A DNA stretch of 64,000 nt from Yamagishiella unicocca (GCA_003116995.1 BDSL01000108.1:62001-126000), one strand, 5' to 3'. Numbered from the stretch's first letter, positions 1-11,560 are shown. Notes: generated by a model from the sequence alone, not told the origin. Made by a program: numbers and translations.

Positions 1-2322
1 GCTATGCGGTGTATGCGCCTATGTGGTGTGATGTGACGTATGTGCCTAGGTGCGCCTATGCGGTGTATGCGCCTATGCGGTGCGATGTGAGCTATGCGGT
101 GTATGCGCCTATGCGGTGTATGTGCCTATGCGGTGTGGTGCGCCTATGCGGTGTATGCGCCTATGCGGTGCGATGTCACCTATGCGGTGCGGTGCCGCCT
201 ATGCGCCTATGCGGTGCGGTGCCGCGTATGCGGTGCGACGTTAGCTATGCGCCTATGCGGGGCGGTAGTTATGTGGTTATATAGTGCGGTGCCATGTACG
301 TGCTTATGTAGTACCACATACGCACCTATGTGGAGCCACGTGGCGCTGAAGTGCGATGGGTGGCGCGTATGCGGTGCGATGTTGCCTATGCGCCTATGCA
401 GTGCGGTGCCGCTTATGCGGCTATGCGGTGCGACGTCAGCTATGCGGTGCGGTGCCGCCTATGTGCTGATGCGGTGTGGTGCCACGTATACGCCTATGCG
501 GTGCGGTGCCGCCTATCCGCCGATGCGGTGCGATGTTGCCTATGCGCTGCGGTGCCGGCTATGCGCCTATGTGGTGCGATGTCACCTATGCGGTGCGCTG
601 CCGCCTATGTGGCTATGTGGTGTGGTGCCGCTTATGTGCCTATGTGGTGCAATGTCACTTATGCGGGGCCATCTACGTGCTTATGAGGTGCAGTGCTAGG
701 TACGTGGTCGTGTAGTACCACGTACGCACCTATGCGGTGCGATGTCAGGTATGCGGTGCGGTGCCGCCTATGTGCTTATGCGGTGTGGTGCCACGTATAC
801 GCCTATGCGGTGCGATGCTACCTATGTGGTGCGGTGCCGCCTATGCGCCTATGCGGTGCGATGGCGCCTATGTGGTGCACTGCCGCCTATGCGCCTATGC
901 GGTGCGGTGCCGCCTATGCGGTGCGACGTTTGCTATGCGGTGCGCTGCCGCCTATGCGCCTATGCGGTGCGATGTCAGCTATGCGGTGTATGCGCCTATG
1001 CGGTGTATGCGCCTATGCGGTGTGGTGCGCCTATGCGGTGTATGCGCCTATGCGGTGCGATGTGACCTATGCGGTGCGGTGCCGCCTATGCGCCTATGCG
1101 GTGCGGTGCCGCTTATGTGCTTATGTGGTGCAATGTCACTTATGCGGGGCCACCTACGTGCTTATGAGGTGCAGTGCTAGGTACGTGCTCGTGTAGTACC
1201 ACGTACGCGCCTATGCGGTGCGATGTCACCTATGCGGTGCGGTGCCACCTATGCGCGTATGCGGTGCGACATCAGCTATGCGGTGTGGTGCCGCCTATGC
1301 GCGTATGCGGTGCGATGGCGCCTATGTGGTGCACTGCCGCCTATGCGCCTATGCGGTGCGGTGCCGCCTATGCGGTGCGACGTTTGCTATGCGGTGCGCT
1401 GCCGCCTATGTGCCTATGCGGTGTGGTGCTACGTATGCGCCTATGCGGTGCGTCATGCGCCTATGCGGTGTGATGCGGTGCCTACGCACTACACGCACAT
1501 AGGTACGCACTGTTGATGCCACGTACGCACCTATGTGGTGCCACGTATTAATGTGCGTATGTGGGTGTGCGGTGTGATGCGGCGCCGCCTACCCGCCTAT
1601 GTGATGCGGGTGCTCATGGGTGCCTACGTAGTGTCACCTGGGTGCTGCTAGATGCTAGCTACCTACTGCTACTGGCTACTGAGGGCGTGTTTTGGAAGGT
1701 CGCAGCAGTCTGCCCACTATTCCAATTTGTGCTCTGATGCTGATACATCTTGCGCACGTATGTGCAATGTCACTTATGCGGGGCCATCTACGTGCTTATG
1801 AGGTGCAGTGCTAGGTACGTGCTCGTGTAGTACCACGTACGCGCTTATGCGGTGCGATGTCACCTATGCGGTGCGGTGCCACCTATGCGCGTATGCGGTG
1901 CGACGTCAGCTATGCGGTGTGGTGCCGCCTATGCGCGTATGCGGTGCGATGGCACCTATGTGGTGCAGTGCCGCCTATGCGCCTATGCGGTGCGGTGCCG
2001 CCTATGCGGTGCGACGTTTGCTATGCGGTGCGCTGCCGCCTATGTGCCTATGCGGTGTGGTGCTACGTATGCGCCTATGCGGTGCGTCATGCGCCTATGC
2101 GGTGTGATGCGGCGCCTATGTGGTGCGCTGCCGCCTATGCGCCTATGCGGTGCGGTGCCGCCTATTTATGCGGCTATGTGGGTGTTCGTGGGTGGTGCCT
2201 ATGCGCCTATGTGGTGCAGTGCCACCTACTGGTATGTGCCTATGCGGTGTGGTGCGGTGTGATGCGGCGCCGCCTACCCACCTATGTGGTGCGGGTGCTC
2301 ATGGGTGTGTGCGCGTGTGGTT
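1..2322. repeat. CCTATGCGG satellite array, segment 1
   Basis: This degenerate tandem array is built from a 19-bp unit (CCTATGCGGTGCGRTGYCR) interleaved with an 8-bp unit (CCTATGCG). One of each sums to 27 bp, so plus-strand frames stay open for hundreds of codons and translate into monotonous Met-Arg-Cys / Ala-Tyr-Ala peptides. Such peptides appear in all three plus frames over the same DNA, which argues against coding. A longer module beginning GGGGCCATCTACGTGCTTAT recurs near 665, 1,146 and 1,779 and divides the array into higher-order blocks. A non-satellite island at about 1,640-1,760 (containing ACTGCTACTGGCTACTGAGG) is repeated near 20,110-20,225. Confidence 0.9.
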
Positions 2323-2390
2323 CATGGCGTGTGCGAGGTTCCACTTGCCTTGTGCAGTGATGCTATCCACAGGGTGAAGCGGGCGCGTGC
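2323..2390 (+). pseudogene. Helitron exon-7 fragment embedded in the array
   Basis: This stretch of about 68 bp, containing GCGAGGTTCCACTTGCCTTG, matches the Helitron gene at 32,092-32,160 with only a handful of substitutions. There the other strand codes for a short stretch ending in the residues GKWNLAHAI, inside exon 7. The surrounding DNA is satellite and R sequence, so this is a displaced fragment and not part of a local gene. A second copy lies at 20,768-20,836. The match was found by eye. Confidence 0.75.
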
Positions 2391-3030
2391 TCTTGGCCTA
2401 TGAGGTATGTGCTGATGGGCTTTGGGCGTGTGCTGGGTGGGTGCGCCCTGCACTGGGTGTCAGCTGGGTGCGCGGCTGTTGGCTGCTGTGATGCTGATAG
2501 GTTGTGTGGCTATTCATTTATGGTGCATTGGAAAAGGAATGGCATCAATCAGCTCAGTGGGCGGGTGCTGGCACTGTGCTGCATGTGCCAGTGGGTCACA
2601 CTGTGTGTCAAGTGGGCGCGCGCCTGGTGGGCGCTCTGATGCTGATAGGTTGCGCGGCCATTCATTTAGGGCGCATTGCAAAAGGAATGGCTTCAATTGG
2701 CACAGTGGGCGGCCGCTGGCAGGGGCTGCAAGGCGGCAGGCAGCAGGTGTCAGCTATGGGGCTATCGTGCTATCGGGCGTCACCTATCAGGCGTCGGCTA
2801 TGAGTATCAGGCGTCGGCTATCGCTATCGCGCTATCTTTTGCATCTGCGCGCGAAATGCAAAAAGTGCGGCCGCCGGGTTTCGAACCGGCGACCTCTCGC
2901 TTCTTCGCGCAGGTGCATAGCGGCGCTGTGCAGGCGGCGCGCAGGGGCATGGCGCAATACTATGCGCAAGGCGCCATATGCGCTGCGCCTAAAAAGGCTG
3001 CTCGCACATTGGTCACCTTCATACCTCCCG
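2391..3030. repeat. R element, copy a (full)
   Basis: This interspersed repeat has two related modules of about 170 bp, each starting near GATGCTGATAGGTTGTG and running through ATTCATTTA, GGAATGGC and a CAGTGGGCGG stretch. They are followed by a short minisatellite (TATCAGGCGTCGGC) and a tRNA-like segment on the minus strand. That segment has a perfect B-box, GGTTCGAAACC (plus positions 2877-2887), followed on the minus strand by a T5 run typical of Pol III termination. The upstream A-box is not convincing. Nine full-length copies occur in the window. No protein is supported. Confidence 0.85.
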
Positions 3031-3066
3031 GGGGGAGGTAAGCACCTCCCGGGGGGAGGTAAGCAC
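3031..3066. repeat. 21-bp hairpin repeat, 2 units
   Basis: Two tandem units each contain ACCTCCCGGGGGGAGGT, a 7-bp inverted repeat around three Gs, followed by AAGC. Other R copies carry zero, one or four units at this position. Confidence 0.85.
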
Positions 3067-3165
3067 AAGCTGCGCAGGGGCTGCGCGAGTGGGCTTACCT
3101 CCCCCGCCGGGGCCGGTGGCGGGCGTGATGCGGGCGGGCCGCAATGGGCGCACGCTTGCAAGGCT
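3067..3165. other. GC-rich linker between R element and minisatellites
   Basis: This conserved linker starts AAGCTGCGCAGGGGCTGCGC and contains a CCCCCGCC..GGGGCC inverted repeat. It follows almost every full R element in the window and always precedes the 14-bp minisatellite. I see no coding evidence. Confidence 0.7.
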
Positions 3166-3262
3166 ATGCTTGCCAGGCTATGCTTGCAGGGGTATGCTTG
3201 CAAGGCTATGCTTGCAAGGCTATGCTTGCAGGAGTATGCTTGCAGGCATATGCTTGGAGGCG
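3166..3262. repeat. 14-bp minisatellite (CTATGCTTGCAGGG)
   Basis: About seven units of CTATGCTTGCARGG lie here. Three units make 42 nt, so all three frames give the same 14-residue repeating peptide. That makes the open frames meaningless as gene evidence. Confidence 0.9.
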
Positions 3263-3277
3263 GCGTACACTTTAGAG

Positions 3278-3415
3278 GTGGCCGACGGGTCAGAGGCCGA
3301 CGGGTTGGAGGCCCACGGGTCAGAGGCCCACGGGTTGGTGGCCCATGGGGCGGAGGGCCACGGGTTGGTGGCCCATGGGTCGGAGGCCCACGGGTTAGGG
3401 GTGGAGACCCACGGT
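3278..3415. repeat. 15-bp minisatellite (CACGGGTCGGAGGCC)
   Basis: About nine degenerate units of CACGGGTYRGAGGCC lie here, translating as a 5-residue Val-Gly-Gly-Pro-Arg repeat. The array separates the 14-bp minisatellite from the next satellite block. Confidence 0.9.
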
Positions 3416-5690
3416 GCGTATGTGCTTATGCGGTGCGCTATGCGGTGCGGTGCCGCCTATGCGCCTATGCGGTGCGGTGCCGCGTGTACGGTGCGGTGCC
3501 ACCTATGCGCCCATGCGGTGCGATGTCGCGTGTACGGTGCGGTGCCGCCTATGCGCCCATGCGGTGCGATGGCGCCTATGTGGTGCGGTGCCGCCTATGC
3601 GCCTATGCGGTGCTATGTTACTTCTGCGGGGCCATGTACGTGCTTATGAGGTGCAGTGCTAGTTACGTGCTCGTGTAGTGGTGCCGCTTATGCGCCTATG
3701 CGGTGCGACGTCAGTTATGCGGTGCGGTGCCGCCTATGTGCCTATGCGGTGCACTGCTGCCTATGCCGCCTATGTGGTGCGACGTCACCTATGCGGTGCT
3801 TTCGCGATGGGTGGCGCCTATGCGGTGCGATGTTGCCTATGCGCCTATGCAGTGCGGTGCCGCCTATGCGCCGATGCGGTGCGATGTTGCCTATGTGGTG
3901 CGGTGCCGCCTATGCGCCTATGCGGTGCGATGTCACCTATGCGGTGCGGTGCCGCCTGTGTGCCTATGTGGTGTGGTGCCGCCTATGTGCCTATGCGGTG
4001 CGGTGCCGCCTATGCGCCTATGCGGTGCTATGTCACTTATGCGGCGCCATCTACGTGCTGATCAGGTGCAGTGCTAGCTACGTGCTCGTGTAGTACCACG
4101 TCCGCGCCTATGCGGTGCGATGTCACCTATGCGGTGCGGTGCCGCCTATGTGCGTATGCGGTGCGATGTCAGCTATGCGGTGTGGTGCCACGTATGCGCC
4201 TATGCGGTGCGATGTCACCTATGTGGTGCGGTGCCGCCTATGCGCCTATGCGGGGCCATCTACGTGCTTATGAGGTGCAGTGCTAGGTACGTGCTCGTGT
4301 AGTACCACGTACGCGCCTATGCGGTGCAATGTCACCTATGCGGTGCGGTGCCGCCTATGTGCGTATGCGGTGCCGCCTATGCGCCTATGCGGTGCGATGT
4401 CACCTATGTGGTGCGGTGCCACCTATGTGCCTATGCGGTGCACTGCTGCCTATGCCGCCTATGCGGTGCACTGCTGCCTATGTGCGTATGCGGTGTGGTG
4501 CCACGTATGCGCTTATGTGGTGCAATGTCACTTATGCGGGGCCATCTACGTGCTTATGTGTAGTACCACGTACGCGCCTATGCGGTGCGATGTCACCTAT
4601 GCGGTGCGGTGCCACCTATGCGCGTATGCGGTGCGACGTCAGCTATGCGGTGTGGTGCCGCCTATGCGCCTATGCGGTGCGATGGCGCCTATGTGGTGCA
4701 CTGCCGCCTATGCGCCTATGCGGTGCGGTGCCGCCTATGCGGTGCGACGTTTGCTATGCAGTGCGGTGCCGCACGTACGCGCCTATGCGGTGCGATGTCA
4801 CCTATGCGGTGCGGTGCCACCTATGCGCGTATGCGGTGCGACGTCAGCTATGCGGTGTGGTGCGCCTATGCGGTGCGATGGCGCCTATGTGGTGCACTGC
4901 CGCCTATGCGCCTATGCGGTGCGGTGCCGCCTATGCGGTGCGACGTTTGCTATGCAGTGCGCTGCCGCACGTACGCGTCTATGCGGTGCGATGTCACCTA
5001 TGCGGTGCGGTGCCACCTATGCGCGTATGCGGTGCGACGTCAGCTATGCGGTGTGGTGCGCCTATGCGGTGTATGCGCGTATGCGGTGCGGTGTCAGCTA
5101 TGCGGTGTGGTGCCGCCTATGCGCCTATGCGGTGCGATGGCGCCTATGTGGTGCACTGCCGCCTATGCGCCTATGCGGTGCGGTGCCGCCTATGCGGTGC
5201 GACGTTTGCTGTGCGGTGCGCTGCCGCCTATGTGCCTATGCGGTGTGGTGCTACGTATGCGCCTATGCGGTGCGTCATGCGCCTATGCGGTGTGATGCGG
5301 TGCCTATGCACTGTGCCGCCTATGCGCCTATGCGGTGCGATGGCGCTTATGTGGTGCACTGCCGCCTATGCGCCTATGCGGTGCGGTGCTGCCTATGCGG
5401 TGCGACGTTTGCTATGCGGTGCGCTGCCGCCTATGTGCCTATGCGGTGTGGTGCTACGTATGCGCCTATGCGGTGCGTCATGCGCCTATGCGGTGTGATG
5501 CGGTGCACATAGGTACGCACTGTTGGTGCCACGTACGCACCTATGTGCTGCCACCTATTAATGTGCGTATGTGGGTGCTCGTGGGTGGTGCCTGTGCGCC
5601 TATGCGGTGTGGTGCGGTGTGATGCCGCGCCGCGTACCCGCCTATGTGATGCGGGTGCTCATGGGTGCCTACGTAGTGTCACCTGGGTGC
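3416..5690. repeat. CCTATGCGG satellite array, segment 2
   Basis: The same 19-bp and 8-bp units as segment 1 are found here, with the GGGGCCATCTACGTGCTTAT module near 3,629, 4,035, 4,251 and 4,537. The end of the segment contains a transition block (GATGCTAGCTACCTACTGGC) that leads into a partial R element. Confidence 0.9.
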
Positions 5691-5955
5691 TGCTAGATGC
5701 TAGCTACCTACTGGCCTATGAGCTATGTGCTGATGGGCTTTGGGTGTGTGCTGGGTGGGTGACACTGTGTGTCTTCGTGCACTGGGTGTCAGCTGGGTGC
5801 GCGGCTGTTGGCTGCTGTGATGCTGATAGGTTGTGTGGCTATTCATTTATGGTGCATTGGAAAAGGAATGGCATCAATCAGCTCAGTGGGCGGGTGCTGG
5901 CACTGTGCTGCATGTGCCAGTGGGTCACACTGTGTGTCAAGTGGGCGCGCGCTGC
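5691..5955. repeat. R element, partial copy b (5' module only)
   Basis: The head and first module of R are present up to the GTCAAGTGGGCGCGCGC stretch, after which satellite resumes directly at GCACGTACGCGCC. The second module and the tRNA-like part are absent. Confidence 0.8.
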
Positions 5956-6611
5956 ACGTACGCGCCTATGCGGTGCGATGTCACCTATGCGGTGCGGTGC
6001 CACCTATGCGCGTATGCGGTGCGACGTCAGCTATGCGGTGTGGTGCGCCTATGCGGTGTATGCGCGTATGCGGTGCGGTGTCAGCTATGCGGTGTGGTGC
6101 CGCCTATGCGCCTATGCGGTGCGATGGCGCCTATGTGGTGCACTGCCGCCTATGCGCCTATGCGGTGCGGTGCCGCCTATGCGGTGCGACGTTTGCTGTG
6201 CGGTGCGCTGCCGCCTATGTGCCTATGCGGTGTGGTGCTACGTATGCGCCTATGCGGTGCGTCATGCGCCTATGCGGTGTGATGCGGTGCCTATGCACTG
6301 TGCCGCCTATGCGCCTATGCGGTGCGATGGCGCTTATGTGGTGCACTGCCGCCTATGCGCCTATGCGGTGCGGTGCTGCCTATGCGGTGCGACGTTTGCT
6401 ATGCGGTGCGCTGCCGCCTATGTGCCTATGCGGTGTGGTGCTACGTATGCGCCTATGCGCATCTATGTGCTGCCACCTATTAATGTGCGTATGTGGGTGC
6501 TCGTGGGTGGTGCCTGTGCGCCTATGCGGTGTGGTGCGGTGTGATGCCGCGCCGTGTACCCGCCTATGTGATGCGGGTGCTCATGGGTGCCTACGTAGTG
6601 TCACCTGGGTG

Positions 6612-6877
6612 CTGCTAGATGCTAGCTACCTACTGGCCTATGAGCTATGTGCTGATGGGCTTTGGGTGTGTGCTGGGTGGGTGACACTGTGTGTCTTCGT
6701 GCACTGGGTGTCAGCTGGGTGCGCGGCTGTTGGCTGCTGTGATGCTGATAGGTTGTGTGGCTATTCATTTATGGTGCATTGGAAAAGGAATGGCATCAAT
6801 CAGCTCAGTGGGCGGGTGCTGGCACTGTGCTGCATGTGCCAGTGGGTCACACTGTGTGTCAAGTGGGCGCGCGCTGC
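6612..6877. repeat. R element, partial copy c (5' module only)
   Basis: This truncated copy has the same break point as copy b and lies in the second block of the local triplication. Confidence 0.8.
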
Positions 6878-7598
6878 ACGTACGCGCCTATGCGGTGCGA
6901 TGTCACCTATGCGGTGCGGTGCCACCTATGCGCGTATGCGGTGCGACGTCAGCTATGCGGTGTGGTGCGCCTATGCGGTGTATGCGCGTATGCGGTGCGG
7001 TGTCAGCTATGCGGTGTGGTGCCGCCTATGCGCCTATGCGGTGCGATGGCGCCTATGTGGTGCACTGCCGCCTATGCGCCTATGCGGTGCGGTGCCGCCT
7101 ATGCGGTGCGACGTTTGCTGTGCGGTGCGCTGCCGCCTATGTGCCTATGCGGTGTGGTGCTACGTATGCGCCTATGCGGTGCGTCATGCGCCTATGCGGT
7201 GTGATGCGGTGCCTATGCACTGTGCCACCTATGCGCCTATGCGGTGCGATGGCGCTTATGTGGTGCACTGCCGCCTATGCGCCTATGCGGTGCGGTGCTG
7301 CCTATGCGGTGCGACGTTTGCTATGCGGTGCGCTGCCGCCTATGTGCCTATGCGGTGTGGTGCTACGTATGCGCCTATGCGGTGCGTCATGCGCCTATGC
7401 GGTGTGATGCGGTGCACATAGGTACGCACTGTTGGTGCCACGTACGCACCTATGTGCTGCCACCTATTAATGTGCGTATGTGGGTGCTCGTGGGTGGTGC
7501 CTGTGCGCCTATGCGGTGTGGTGCGGTGTGATGCCGCGCCGCGTACCCGCCTATGTGATGCGGGTGCTCATGGGTGCCTACGTAGTGTCACCTGGGTG

Positions 7599-8285
7599 CT
7601 GCTAGATGCTAGCTACCTACTGGCCTATGAGCTATGTGCTGATGGGCTTTGGGTGTGTGCTGGGTGGGTGACACTGTGTGTCTTCGTGCACTGGGTGTCA
7701 GCTGGGTGCGCGGCTGTTGGCTGCTGTGATGCTGATAGGTTGTGTGGCTATTCATTTATGGTGCATTGGAAAAGGAATGGCATCAATCAGCTCAGTGGGC
7801 GGGTGCTGGCACTGTGCTGCATGTGCCAGTGGGTCACACTGTGTGTCAAGTGGGCGCGCGCCTGGTGGGCGCTCTGATGCTGATAGGTTGTGCGGCCATT
7901 CATTTAGGGCGCATTGCAAAAGGAATGGCTTTTGGGCGGTTTGTGGGCGGCCGCTGGCGGGGGCTGCAAGGCGGCAGGCAGCAGGTGTCAGCTATGGGGC
8001 TATCGTGCTATCGGGCGTCACCTATCAGGCGTCGGCTATCAGTATCAGGCGTCGGCTATCACCATCAGGCATCGGGTATCGCTATCGCGCTGTCTTTTGC
8101 ATCTGCGCGCGAAATGCAAAAAGTGCGGCCGCCGGGTTTCGAACCGGCGACCTGTCACTTTTTCGCGCAGGTGCATAGCGGCGCTGCGCGGGCGGCGCGC
8201 AGGGGCATGGCGCAATGCTATGCGCAAGGCTACATAAGCGCTGCGCCTAAAAAGGCTGCTAGGACATTGGTCACCTTCATACTTA
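7599..8285. repeat. R element, copy d (full)
   Basis: Both modules are present, with the TATCAGGCGTCGGC minisatellite and the minus-strand tRNA-like segment (B-box at 8135-8145). The second module differs locally from the usual form: TTTTGGGCGGTTTGTGG replaces TTCAATTGGCACAGTGG. The 21-bp hairpin repeat is missing and the linker follows directly. Confidence 0.85.
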
Positions 8286-8380
8286 CAAGCTGCGCAGGGG
8301 CTGCGCGAGTGGGCTTACCTCCCCCGCCGGGGCCGGGGGCAGCCGTCACATGCGGGCGGGCCGCAATGGGCGCACGCTTG
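8286..8380. other. GC-rich linker
   Basis: This is the same linker as at 3,067, beginning AAGCTGCGCAGGGGCTGCGC, joined to R copy d without the hairpin repeat. Confidence 0.7.
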
Positions 8381-8565
8381 CAGGGCTATGCTTGCAGGGC
8401 TATGCTTGCAGGGCTATGCTGGCAAGGCTATGCTTGCAAGGCTATGCTTGCAGGGCTATGCTTGCAGGAACAAGCAGGGTATGCTTGCAGGGGTATACTT
8501 GCAGGCATATGCTTGCAAAGGATATGCTTGTGCACAGAGTATATACTTGCAGGCATATGCTTGGA
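8381..8565. repeat. 14-bp minisatellite with diverged tail
   Basis: About eight regular CTATGCTTGCAGGG units are followed by diverged units with ATACTTGCAGGCATATGC and a GTGCACAGAGTATA interruption. A similar diverged tail occurs at 23,340-23,450. Confidence 0.85.
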
Positions 8566-8569
8566 AGGC

Positions 8570-8790
8570 CGACAGGTTGGAGGCCCACAGGTTGGACGTG
8601 GACGGGTTCGAGACGCACGGGTCAGAGGCCCAGGGGGTGGAGGCCCAGGGGTTGGTGGCGCACGGGTCGGAGGCCCACGGGTTAGAGGGCCATGGCCCAC
8701 GGGTCGGAGGCCCACGGGTCGGAGGCCCACGGGTCGGAGGTGTTGCATGGGTCGGAGGCCCACGGGTCGGAGGCCCATGGGTCGGAGGCC
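8570..8790. repeat. 15-bp minisatellite
   Basis: About 14 units of the CACGGGTCGGAGGCC type lie here, with one off-register GGTGTTGCATGG interruption. The same interruption appears at about 12,555, which points to a shared duplication history. Confidence 0.85.
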
Positions 8791-11455
8791 TATGCGATGC
8801 GATGTTAGGTATGCGATGCGCTGCTGCCTATGTGCGCACCTATGCGGTGCGATGTCGCCTGTACGGTGCGGTGCCGCCTATGCGCCTATGCGGTGCGATG
8901 GCGCCGATGTGGTGCGCTGCCGCCTATGCGCCTATGCGGTGCGGTGCCGCCTATGCGGTGCGATGTTAGCTATGCGGTGCGATGTCAGCTATGCGGTGTA
9001 TGCGCCTATGCGGTGTATGCGCGTATGCGGTGTGGTGTGCCTATGCGGTGTATGCGCCTATGCGGTGCGATGTGACCTATGCGGTGCGGTGCCGCCTATG
9101 CGCCTATGCGGTGTGGTGCCGCCTATGCGATGCGACGTTAGCTATGCGCCTATGCGGTGCGATGTCACCTATGCGGTGCGCTGCCGCCTATGTGGCTATG
9201 TGGTGTGGTGCCGCTTATGCGCCTATGCGGTGCGCTGCCGCCTATGTGCCTATGCGCGTATGCGGTGCCGTGCCGTTTGTGCTCCTATGTGGTGCGATGT
9301 CACCTATGCGGTGCGGTGTCGCCTATGCGCCTATGTGGTGCGACGTCACCTATGGGGTGCGATGTCACCTATGTGGTGCGTTGCCGCCTATGCGGTGGTG
9401 CTATCTACACGTATGTGCTTATGCGGTGTGACATCAGCTATGCGGTGCGATGTCACCTATGCGCCTATGCGGTGCGATGTTCCCTATGTGGTGCGGTGCC
9501 GCCTATGCGCCTATGCGGTGCGATGTCACCTATGCGGTGCGCTGCCGCCTATGCGCCTATGTGGTGTGGTGCCGCCTATGTGCCTATGCGGTGCGGTGCC
9601 GCCTATGCGGCTATGCGGTGCTATGTCACTTATGCGGGGCCATGTACGTGCTTATGAGGTGCAGTGCTAGCTACGTGCTCGTGTAGTACCATGTACGCGC
9701 CTATGCGGTGCGATGTCACCTATGCGGTGCGGTGCCGCCTATGCGCCTATGTGGTGCCGCTTATGCGCCTATGCGGTGCGACGTCAGCTATGTGGTGCGG
9801 TGCACTGCTGCCTATGTGCGTATGCGGTGCACTGCTGCCTATGTGCGTATGCGGTGTGGTGCCACGTATGCGGTTATGTCGTGCGATGCTACCTATGCGG
9901 TGCGGTGCGACGTCAGGTATGCGGTGTGGTGCCACGTATGCGCCTATGCGGTGCGATGTTGGCCATGCGGTGCAGTGCCATCTATGCGCCTATGCGGTGC
10001 GATGTCACGTATGCGGTGCGGTGCCGCCTATGCGCTTATGCGGTGCGATGTCGCGTGTACGGTGCGGTGCCGCCTATGCGCCCATGCGGTGCGATGTCAC
10101 GTGTACGGTGCGGTGCCGCCTATGCGTCCATGCGGTGCGATGGCGCCTATGTGGTGTGGTGCCGCCTATGCGCCTATGCGGTGCTATGTCACTTATGCGG
10201 GGCCATCTACGTGTTCATGAGGTGCAGTGCTAGGTACGTGCTCGTGTAGTGGTGCCGCTTATGTGCCTATGCGGTGCGACGTCAGCTATGCGGTGCGGTG
10301 CCGCCTATGTGCCTATGCGGTGCACTGCTGCGTATGCCGCCTATGCGGTGCACTGCTGCCTATGTGCGTATGCGGTGTGGTGCCACATATGCGCTTATGT
10401 GGTGCGATGCTACCTATGCGGTGCGGTGCGACGTCAGCTATGCGGTGTGGTGCCACGTATGCGCCTATGCGGTGCGATGCCTATGTGCCTATGCGGTGTG
10501 GTGCCACGTATGCGCTTATGCGGTGCGATGCTACCTATGCGGTGCGGTGCGACGTCAGCTATGCGGTGTGGTGCCACGTATGCGCCTATGCGGTGCGATG
10601 TCACCTATGCGGTGCGGTGCCACCTATGCGCCTATGCGGTGCGATGTTGCCTATGCGGTGTGTTGCCACCTATGTGCGTATGCGGTGCGGCGTGAGGTAT
10701 GCGGTGTGTTGCCACGTATGTGCCTATGCGGTGCGATGTCATGTATGCGGTGCGGTGCCGCCTATGCGCCTATGCGGTGCGACGTCAGCTATGCGGTGCG
10801 GTGCTGCCTATGCGCGTATGCGGTGCACTGCTGCCTATGCCGCCTATGCGGTGCACTGCTGCCTATGTGCGTATGCGGTGTGGTGCCACATATGCGCTTA
10901 TGTGGTGCGATGCTACCTATGTGGTGCGGTGCGACGTCAGCTATGCGGTGTGGTGCCACGTATGCGCCTATGCGGTGCGATGCCTATGTGCCTATGCGGT
11001 GTGGTGCCACGTATGCGCTTATGTGGTGCGATGCTACCTATGCGGTGCGGTGCGACGTCAGCTATGCGGTGTGGTGCCACGTATGCGCCTATGCGGTGCG
11101 ATGTCACCTATGCGGTGCGGTGCCGCCTATGCGCCTATGCGGTGCGATGTTGCCTATGCGGTGTGTTGCCACCTATGCGCGTGTGCGGTGCGACGTGAGC
11201 TATGCGGTGTGTTGCCACGTATGCGCCTATGCGGTGCGATGTCACGTATGCGGTGCGGTGCCGCCTATGTGCCTATGCGATGCGATGTCGCGTGTACGGT
11301 GCGGTGCCGCCTATGCGCCCATGCGGTGCGATGGCGCCTATGTGGTGTGGTGCCGCCTATGCGCCTATGCGGTGCGGTGCCGCCTATGTGGTGCGACGTT
11401 AGCTATGCGGTGTGCTGCCGCCTATGTGCCTATGCGGTGTGCTCGCACCAAGTTG
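8791..11455. repeat. CCTATGCGG satellite array, segment 3
   Basis: This array uses 19-bp and 8-bp units. Its first 1.0 kb or so is closely matched by 12,611-13,540, including the unusual start CGATGTTAGGTATGCGATGC. The part near 9,780-10,680 contains sub-blocks with CACTGCTGCCTATG units that recur at 10,800-10,900 and 13,560-13,830. Confidence 0.9.
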
Positions 11456-11560
11456 CATCCACCTACTGCTCCGCCCACTATTCTTATTTCCACTGTGATG
11501 CTGATACATTCGGGGGGAGGTAAGCATCTTGGTGCTGGCTAGTGGCTATATGGCTATGTG
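11456..11560. other. Transition island with a half hairpin unit
   Basis: This short non-satellite stretch ends with half of the 21-bp hairpin unit (CGGGGGGAGGTAAGCA, near 11,512). The other half of the inverted repeat is missing. I see no gene. Confidence 0.5.

Larger units (their letters stand above)
4968..7862. repeat. Tandem triplication of a 0.92-0.99 kb block
   Basis: Three near-identical blocks (about 4,968-5,951, 5,952-6,873 and 6,874-7,860) each join satellite units to the 5' part of an R element ending in CAAGTGGGCGCGCGC. The middle block lacks about 65 bp near 6,454 that the other two keep, so spacing is 922 bp in one step and 987 bp in the next. The near-identity implies recent unequal exchange or an assembly duplication. 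Confidence 0.85.
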
